Source: Folioceros fuciformis
Taxonomy: Eukaryota; Anthocerotophyta; Anthocerotopsida; Anthocerotales
Assembly: GCA_049999805.1 (NCBI GenBank)
Contig: JBNGIO010006371.1
Coordinates: 407,049-471,048 of the forward strand
DNA: 64,000 nt
Direction: 5' to 3'
The notes beneath the pieces are model-generated. The model did not search any database. It was given only the letters and a program-made list of their open reading frames with translations, and had not been told where the DNA came from. Each line of letters starts with the position of its first letter. Positions within the stretch are counted from its first letter, which is position 1. This document shows positions 57,060-64,000 of this stretch, one piece after another. The position numbers were made by a program, and so were the translations under genes.

Positions 57060-58480
57060 TCAGCCTCACAGCACTCCCAGGTGATGTCCAGCCAGATCGA
57101 TTGTCTGGAATCAACTAGCTGACACTCAAACCTCCATTCACACCCAGCGATTGCGACCCGAATTGCTTCACGTGTCGGTGCCACCATGAGAACCCTGAAG
57201 ACGTTGACCCTGATCTCAGTGGTGGTCTTCACAAGCAGCGTTGACAGTGCTCACCGCCACTCCCGCAGCCCCGTCCGCGACTCAACGATTACTCGGCTCT
57301 TAGCCTACTCAGGCCAGACCAGCGCCACGCCCCAGGCTCAGCGCTGCCTCCCCAAACGTTCCATCGTTGGTCTTGGCAAGCGCTTGTCTCATCGGCATGG
57401 CTATTGCAGGGGTTGCAACTTAGACTTGCACTATCACCACATCATATTCCGACAGCAGCAACACCCATCTGACCTACTTCCCACTTAATTTCATATTGGT
57501 CATTAGCCAGTGCAGTGGCTGATAATCAATCACTAACCGGAATCTTAGCCCCACTCCCCAGTCTATGGATAGGCATTCTCCTTCGTACAACGAGTAATTA
57601 GCCTTAGCCTTATTATTAGATCTACTTGCATATGCCACCACCTGTTCCACTCTTGTCTAGTCCAATTGAATGAGCACTGCTCCTGGGCTGGCTGCGCTCC
57701 AGTCGATGTATAACACAAATGACTTCCCAAAGTCCGGCCTTTTCAGTGCCGGCCTCTCTATCAATTGATCTTTGAGCTCCTGCCAAGCTTGCTCCTGCTC
57801 TTATTCCCATCTCCATGTTTTCCTTTTTTTGAGCAATTCATATAATGGTTGGCAAACAATGCTCATGTTCTCCATGAATCATCAGGAGTAGTTTACTAAA
57901 CCTAGGAAAGCCCGAAGTGCCGCCACATCATTGGGTCTTGGCATTGCATTAATTGCTTGAACCTTGGCTAATTGTGGAAGCACCCCTCCGAACACGATCC
58001 TGTGCCCCAAGTATTCGATCTCCTTATAGGCAAATTGACATTTCTTTGGATGTGCCTTTAGCCCTAACTCAGCCAATCGCTATAATATTACCTCCAAGTG
58101 CTTTATATGTTTCTCGAGCGTGCTGTTGAACACTAAGATGTCATCAATATAGCACCTGACAAACGATAGTCCTTGTAGCTCCAAATCAGTAATCCTTTGA
58201 AAGTAAATGGACGCATTCTTCAATCCAAATGGCATAGATTCTCATTTCCATAATTGGTCCTTTCCCCATAATGCAGTTTTGCATTTGTGTTCCTCTTCAA
58301 TGGTAATCTAGTTAAAGCCCAACTGGAAGTCCAGTGTGCTGAAGTACTTGGCTTCGCCAATAGCATCAAATATCTTCTCTGGTGCAGGCATAGGGTACCG
58401 CTCCAGAAGAGTTATTTCTTTTCGCACACGATAGTCCCCGCACATACACTTGTCCATCCATTCCCTATTTTCATTCTTCT
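57060..58480 (-). mobile_element. Dead Ty3/gypsy reverse transcriptase and RNase H, opposite orientation
   Basis: From 58.44 kb downwards the minus strand shows RT blocks in order: a CGDYR-type start, ERYPMPAPEKIFD, FSTLDFQLGFN, MPFGLKNA (about 58.22 kb), the catalytic YIDD (about 58.15 kb) and HPKKCQFA with EYLGHRI. At least three in-frame stops interrupt it. An RNase H part follows near 57.78-57.5 kb (FVLYIDWSAASPGAVLIQLD, then NYSLYEGECL). The organisation is that of a Ty3/gypsy pol. It lies between plus-strand gag and protease pieces, so it belongs to a different, probably inserted, copy. Confidence 0.85.
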
Positions 58481-61030
58481 TTAGTAGTAGTACAGTGGTT
58501 GCCGTATATTGTGATCTAGATTTCCTGATTAACCCTGCTGACTCTCACTTATTACATCTTTCATCCACCAACTCCCATTCAGCAGGATTGAGTCGATGTT
58601 TTCTTTTAAAGACGGGTGTGTTAGTGCTTATTATAATTTTGAACTTTTCTTTGTCATATCGGCCTAATTCCTCCCAGCTAAATACAAACGCATGTAAGTT
58701 TTTCTTCAGTGTTGTTCAAATCCTTTGCTGGTCACCTTCGTCCAAATCAATGCATATCTGCCATTGGTGGTGCGTTATAGTTGCTTCTTTGTTGGCTTGA
58801 AGCCCTGCAACACATGCATTGGATTCCTCTTGCATGATGCTTTTCTGTGGCTCTTCTACTTTGTTCATCACTCTCAAGTTTCTACTGCCTTCTCGAATGC
58901 ACATTAGCAGTTGTCACCAACCCAACGCATAATAGCATTGCATGTTTCGTAAATCAAACCCCTGCCCGATTAACTTGCACCGATATGCTTCAGACACTCC
59001 TTGCGTGGTGTGCTGTCGTTCTGGAAGCCCATGGCCCGTTCTCTTTCCTTGATCGTCGGTTCACCAACTTCATCCCCTTTGTTATACAAAAGCATACAAG
59101 CCTCCGTTCCAGAATGTGTATGACCGTGACTTGCTAATCATTGTGGGCCATGCCCTTCTCGCGCTTCCCACAACATTGACAGGGAAATACAGAAGCTTGT
59201 CATTTCGCCTGACTGGTTGTGCCTTCCTGCTCTCTTCAAGTATATGATCAACATATTGTATCGGAGGCATAGTAGCACTTCGATGCTCTCGTAGCACCAC
59301 AATATCTATCGCATTTGTCTAGAAGCTATGCACTCAGTGTGCATATGAGCCTTCTTGGATAGCATCCATAATGAATTCACTTCTATGCCACTGTCTCAAT
59401 TGCTCATAGTCTGCTATCATATGCTTCCTTTTGTCGAACGCTCCACAAACATTTTCCAATAGATACCAACACCCTAGATTCATCTATTGAACTTCACCGA
59501 GTATGTAGATCCCTTCCCTCGCTTGCAACAACCCATCTCGTAGACCTTGTCTGGCCTTGGAGAATGTCTTATATTCCCATCCTGCTATGAGCATGTCCAT
59601 AGTACAACCCATCGGTTTCTGTTGCTGTTTTCCTACCATCTTGATGTTCATGTTCAGCTTGCTTTGACATCCCTTCATGGCTTGCCTACTCAACTATTTA
59701 GGGAAAACCTTCTACATCTACAAAATCTGTGTTTTCGCTACTTTATGGGTTCTTTGATCTATTTCTACGCACGTGTACTTTCGTATGCACATGCTGCATC
59801 TCAACACTACTTCCAACCCACTGTTAATTCCCGAACACATCTCTAAGACATGAATTTCATACCTGCTTGGCCTCTTAGCATATCGTTTCATTGTTGATAC
59901 GTAGTTTATTCCAAGCCACTGCCATTCCTTCTGGTACGCTGTTCTCTAGGCAAGTCCTCCAAGGCACTTAGGGGCTTTGTCTTCGCAATCTCCTTTGTTC
60001 GGCTTCTAATGCTTGTTCGAGTGCCCCAATTCTTCGTATGCTCGTGCCCGGCTCATCTTCACTCATATCAATGGCTCGTTATTCGTCAGCTCTTGGGTTT
60101 CTTCCCATAACTCTCGTCGATGCACAATTTGAGCTACGTTTGCCCATACACAATCCCGAAAATGGTAGCTGCAGCCTTGCGCGCACACAGATGTTGACTC
60201 CCGCTCACTCCCGTTTTGCTTGTGCTAAATCCAGTCCACAATCGACTAAGTGAGCTCAACTCCGCTTGGATTCCCCTGTGGGTTGCAGGCTGCACAGTCG
60301 CATCCGTAGCTCCGTGAATGAGCCTCCTACACAGTAAGCTTGAATCCATGGACGGTCTCAGACTGCCCTCGGTGGAGTTTTCCCCACCCAGCTCCTAGCT
60401 CCCATACACCAGCTTGTCGCAGTCCACCAGCCCAACGCCCAGCGCCGCCGTGCACTAGTGCTATTTTGATGCCCGCGACGGGACACCACAGCACTTGTGA
60501 GCTCACCTGGTGCTCGAACTGAGAACCCCAGCTCAACGTCTAGCACTGTCGTTCAGTGGTGCCATTTTCATGCTCGCGACGCCCACCATAGCACTCGTGA
60601 ACCCTCCTGGACGAATCCTGAGGTTCGTGAGCAAGACCCCCATCCTACAATCCTAGCGACTGTGTTTGCGAGTTGTAGTAAGTCCTCCACCTAGCCCCGG
60701 TGTGTTACACTCAAATTGTCAATCACACACACACACCGCGATGCGACTCATCAGCGTTTCCCTCCGATTTTTGAGTAGTGGATTTACAAGCGATTTCTTG
60801 GCCAGCCACCTCCACAGAAGGCCTAGGTTCAACGAGAGAACTTCGAACAATTGTGTGACTGAGCCTAGAAGCCCGATACTTATCTATCACGCTTGCTCTT
60901 GGCCGTTGCCTGTAGTTTTCCTCCTTGTCGTCGGCGCCATGCCGCCCACGCTCGTAACCTCCCAACCATTCTGTACAATGATGCTTCTCACCCTTGAGCC
61001 CTAAATGAGTCGCACGTTCCGTACCTAGCC
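58480..61030 (-). mobile_element. Probable 5' part of the inverted retroelement, heavily decayed
   Basis: Minus-strand fragments such as LREHRSATMPPIQYVDHILE (59.3 kb) and LLYFPVNVVGSARRAW have gag-like character but no knuckle was found. No terminal repeats or primer-binding site could be identified by eye. Assignment to the element rests on position and strand. Confidence 0.35.
60442..60612. repeat. Two diverged direct repeats about 70 bases long, period about 100
   Basis: The two copies share the pattern CACT..TGCT/CATTTT..ATGC.CGCGACG...CACCA.AGCACT.GTGA and CCTGG ends, with about 80% identity by eye. They sit inside the decayed retroelement, perhaps in its leader or terminal repeat. Confidence 0.6.
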
Positions 61031-61105
61031 AATCCTGATCTACCTAATTATATGATTAGCCTAATTATATATGTTTGATTAATTAGATATCCTAATTAAT
61101 CAACA
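61030..61105. repeat. AT-rich direct and inverted TAATTA-rich cluster
   Basis: Words such as CTAATTATAT, GATTAATTAG and CTAATTAATCAAC recur within 70 bases and can pair. The cluster lies at the boundary between the minus-oriented and plus-oriented element pieces and might mark an insertion edge. Confidence 0.45.
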
Positions 61106-61211
61106 TGGCCTGACAAGAGTGGAGAAGGAGGAAAAGGTGTTAGATGACATGATGGATGCACCAATAATGAGCTTGTGAGACCCTGGGGTCAAATCCCAGG
61201 CACTCAAAAGG

Positions 61212-62223
61212 GTGGTACGGATGTGGAAAGTGAAAGAAGGTGGCGTCAAGGCAATGAGTGGGCTGACTAGTCGATGTGGACAGCACCTCAGGCTAGAAAA
61301 TAGGGGCAAGGGTGGAATAGCCATGGCGAAGAACCAAGATCGGCATGTAACTTTCAATGGCTTTGTACCAGAGCAAGTGTTGATACACACAGACGCCGAC
61401 TCGGTCCTGTTAGGTGCCAAGGTGCAAAGAGCGCTAAAGTTGTGTGGGGACAAATTGAAACTAGACAACATCAAGATAGCAACGTATGTAAGAACCAAGG
61501 AACAAGTTTTGGGAATAACGAAGGATCTAATTGACATTGAACTCAAGCCAAAAACGTCGGAGGCTTGCACCATGAATGTGCGATGTTTGGTGTTGGATGC
61601 AGAAAATTATGATGTCTTGCTTAGTCGAATGTCACACATGGGCCAACAATGGGAGTGGATCCCCTACATGCACAAGCATTTTATCTTCTATTTGGCGCTT
61701 CTTATAGAAGGAGCTGAGCTAACAGAGGACTTAGCTCAATGCGGAAGGGATATCTGGAGACAGAAGTTCGCCGTGGAATTATTACAAGGTAAGGACCTTC
61801 AAGGGGTTAATCCTGTGACTGTGGAAAAGCTAAGAGGCGGGTGGCTAGGTATGAGTGGAAGGAGGGCAAACTTTGGATTAACGACAAGGGCGCTACTCAG
61901 GAAGTACTTCCCATACAAGACAGAGCAATGTTGATATTGAAGGTGCTTCGAACGTTGGGACATTTGGAGTAAAGAGAACGCATCACATTCTCAAACACTC
62001 ATACTTCTGGGCAGGTATGGATGTCGATGTTGAAAGGGTGATAGCCAAGTGTGCGGTGTGTGATGTAGCAAAAGCAAGGCTCAATCATCAGATCCAGTAC
62101 AGCATCTACTACCCATCGTGGAAGTACCTGAAGGTGAGTGGTTTTGCTTGGCTTGTCTCATTATGCAAAAGGAATAGCGTAGCTTTAACCGTTGGAGCTA
62201 GAAAGCATTGTTGTCATAAATAG
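61212..62223 (+). mobile_element. Decayed retroelement protease and integrase zinc-finger pieces
   Basis: A 240-codon plus frame (61212-61934) contains a retropepsin-like region with MNVRCLVLDAENYDVLLSR late in it, but the expected D-T/S-G active site reads DAD, so it is inactive. Just after it, at about 61957-62080, comes the integrase N-terminal zinc-binding part (GTFGVKRT, then HHILKHSYFWAGMDVDVERV and CAVCDVAKARL), with a frame disruption before it. RT and RNase H are missing between the two. The integrase catalytic core is not seen. Confidence 0.6.
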
Positions 62224-62680
62224 CTATGATATAAAGCAAGTAACAAATTAGGGCGACGTAATTATGTGAAGTAGGACATAACAACGTTGAAATAGATTGA
62301 TTAAGTGCGAAACCTTAGATATGAAAGGCCACATGCGGCTTAGGATGCTGATTTGCAAGTCGTCAATGCTAGCGAAGGGAGGATACACAGTAGGGAGAAG
62401 AAGAGGCATCAAGCACAACCAAGGGTGAAGGCGGGACTCGCCACAAAAACTCGAGGTATGATTGCATCAAGGAAGAAGGTTGATTGCAGGAACTGACCTC
62501 GAAAAGGAGTTGGTTGAAGGCCTATAGTCTAGCTAGCTTTGGGGGTGGTGGCAGATATGTTGGAGATTGTGGGGGCCTATGCTGTCACGATGTGTGCATC
62601 ACTTACATCACAAGTGTTAGATGGCAGAGACTACATGAGGTGAAGGATGGCATATGAATATGCCGACAAGGAAATGGCTG
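62224..62680. other. No feature recognised
   Basis: Purine-rich DNA with frequent stops in all frames. It may be further retroelement remains. Confidence 0.4.
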
Positions 62681-62681
62681 G

Positions 62682-63308
62682 TTGGTAACTTATGAGTCAA
62701 TGATGTGTTCAAGGTGCATGAAGAGCAAGGTTGAAGCATGGCAAGCAGGAATAGTGAGGAAAGGGGCACAATTCATAAAGACAAGGAGCTGGAAGTCCTG
62801 CCCCATAACAGGGGATATCGAGGGCACCGCTACTATTGTGGACAAGCTGATCCACCCCAAGCCGTCATATATGTGTAGGCCACAATTTGTGGATGTTGGC
62901 AGGTAGAAAAAATGGACGCAAGTGTTTATTAGGAAGTATTTGCCTGAGAAACCCATGGCACCTACATATTATGCTCAATTAAGAAAATTTTTGCTGTTTG
63001 CTGAAGGTTACCACTTGCGGTGTCCTATTAAGTACTACCCCACTGATCATAGGGACTTGTTTAAGCTTCAGCATAAGGGATACAAGGGAGTGCCCTAGGT
63101 GTGGACCATATTCTGTGAAGGAGCATATAGAAAGATAGAGAATCATTTGTTTTTCCATCAATTGTTTGACACCACACCCTTGGAAGCCTTGGTGTTGTAT
63201 GAACCAACAAAGTTTCCAAGAAACATGCAAGCTTTTAGAGGATGGTTTGTTCACTTTCACCCATACAATATGGGCAAGCAAATGGTGATGGCTCTTCACA
63301 ATGCCTGA
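62682..63308 (+). pseudogene. Unidentified reading frame of about 209 codons with two internal stops
   Basis: One plus frame is open except for in-frame stops at 62904-62906 and 63099-63101. The translated text is well balanced and protein-like on both sides of the stops (CSRCMKSKVEAWQAG, YLPEKPMAPTYYAQLRKFLL, LVLYEPTKFPRNMQAFRGWF). Continuity of frame across three segments suggests recent decay of a real gene or transposon protein. No family was recognised. Confidence 0.4.
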
Positions 63309-64000
63309 GGTCTTTCCTATGCAAGGCTCCTTTTCTTGTCCACTATGGAGGTGGCTATGTAATATACACCACCAAACATTGGGTACGTATGCACATCCAT
63401 GTCTCTATCTGGGTCTAATCATTAGACTTGAGGAAAATGATTTTTTTTTTTTTTTTTTTAGAATTCCAACTCCCCTGGTTGGGGGACTCGATTTTGTTTG
63501 CCACACGGCCCACACATCGAAGGGAAGGATAGGCACTCCTGCCATACACAAGGGTTTTATGAGGACTTGGAACTTTTGGAAGTATGGGCCCCCTACGTCC
63601 CGAATTTCCACAATAAAGTCTAGGACCCACTGGTAGTTCACAGAGGACAGACCCCAGACCCACCTGCACAATGCTCATGTATGCTGTACTTACTGGACGT
63701 ACTGAAGTTCATATTCAAACTAGGGCCATGGCACCTGGCACTTAGGCCAGAGCACATGCTGAAGGTAGCTTTCCCTGCAAGCAAAATCATCCTTGTCGCA
63801 CACCACGTGGTTGCATCGTCACCTCTTCCCAACGCAGACATCGCTTCTTCACACGACCAGCGTAGATGATGTTCAAGCAAGGGGTGCCGTGCCGTGTACG
63901 AGAAACCGTGTGACGGAGAGCTTCGTTAAGAACTGGCAGGACCGATAAGCTTCGCAGTATGTCTCCACCGAGGTCGATACCCGAGCCCGAGAGCCATTAC
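63309..64000. other. Intergenic with an 18-base poly-T run
   Basis: A poly-T run lies at about 63441-63459. On the minus strand it would be a poly-A tract, which might be the tail of a retroposed sequence, but no matching body was recognised. The rest shows no gene. Confidence 0.4.

Noticed and set aside
1-64000. Search for a novel multi-gene system or biosynthetic cluster
   Set aside because: The recognised genes belong to unrelated conserved plant functions with no shared pathway or tandem family.

Overview
The window is nuclear DNA of a land plant. It carries two SAUR genes, a WRI1-type double-AP2 factor, a P-class PPR protein, an SUVH-lineage SRA protein, an EMB2737-like plastid protein, HIRA, ARPC4 and decayed Ty3/gypsy retroelements. 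Most genes are split by short introns (mostly 70-300 bases). Gene density is moderate and two fixed 400-base N gaps mark a scaffolded draft. The SAUR sequences (a CEVVLFEHLLW core) look more like those of non-seed plants (moss, lycophyte or fern grade) than of flowering plants, but I cannot name the species.

Layout: 1-1.8 kb, nothing. 1.8-3.8 kb (-) VPS26C retromer/commander-type subunit. 4.6-5.1 kb (-) small DUF3128/EMI1-type protein, head to head with 5.7-7.6 kb (+) TRM7/FTSJ tRNA methyltransferase. 7.6-11.9 kb, no supported gene. 12.9-13.4 kb (+) SAUR. 14.3 kb, a broken copy of the DUF3128 gene. 14.9-16.5 kb (+) aminoacylase-1, tail to tail with 16.7-18.4 kb (-) PPR. 19.1-20.8 kb (-) EMB2737-like. 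21.5-23.0 kb (-) F-box. 26.3-27.6 kb (+) intronless WRI1-like. 30.1-32.4 kb (+) HDHD5/CECR5-type HAD hydrolase, tail to tail with 32.5-33.8 kb (-) stand-alone SRA protein. 35.0-35.9 kb tandem repeats and tRNA-Gly(UCC). 38.7-41.3 kb (-) HIRA, one exon, 3' end lost in a gap. 45.0 kb (+) second SAUR. 47.9-51.3 kb (-) protein with a GNAT-like N-terminus and C-terminal BRCT domains. 52.3-53.7 kb (-) ARPC4. 55-62 kb, decayed Ty3/gypsy pieces in both orientations. 62.7-63.3 kb, an unrecognised decayed reading frame.

The genes are ordinary housekeeping and developmental loci with no operon-like logic. Functional themes are chromatin and DNA repair (HIRA, SRA, BRCT), RNA (TRM7, PPR), membrane and actin traffic (VPS26C, ARPC4) and growth regulation (SAURs, WRI1-like). 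Exon maps below were built by hand from reading phase, GT/AG signals and family alignment from memory. I found no convincing new multi-gene system. The most notable items are two GC-AG introns, two large intronless genes beside intron-rich neighbours, an SRA protein lacking SET, a genomic (not mRNA) gene-fragment duplication that kept its intron, and an apparently nested retroelement.
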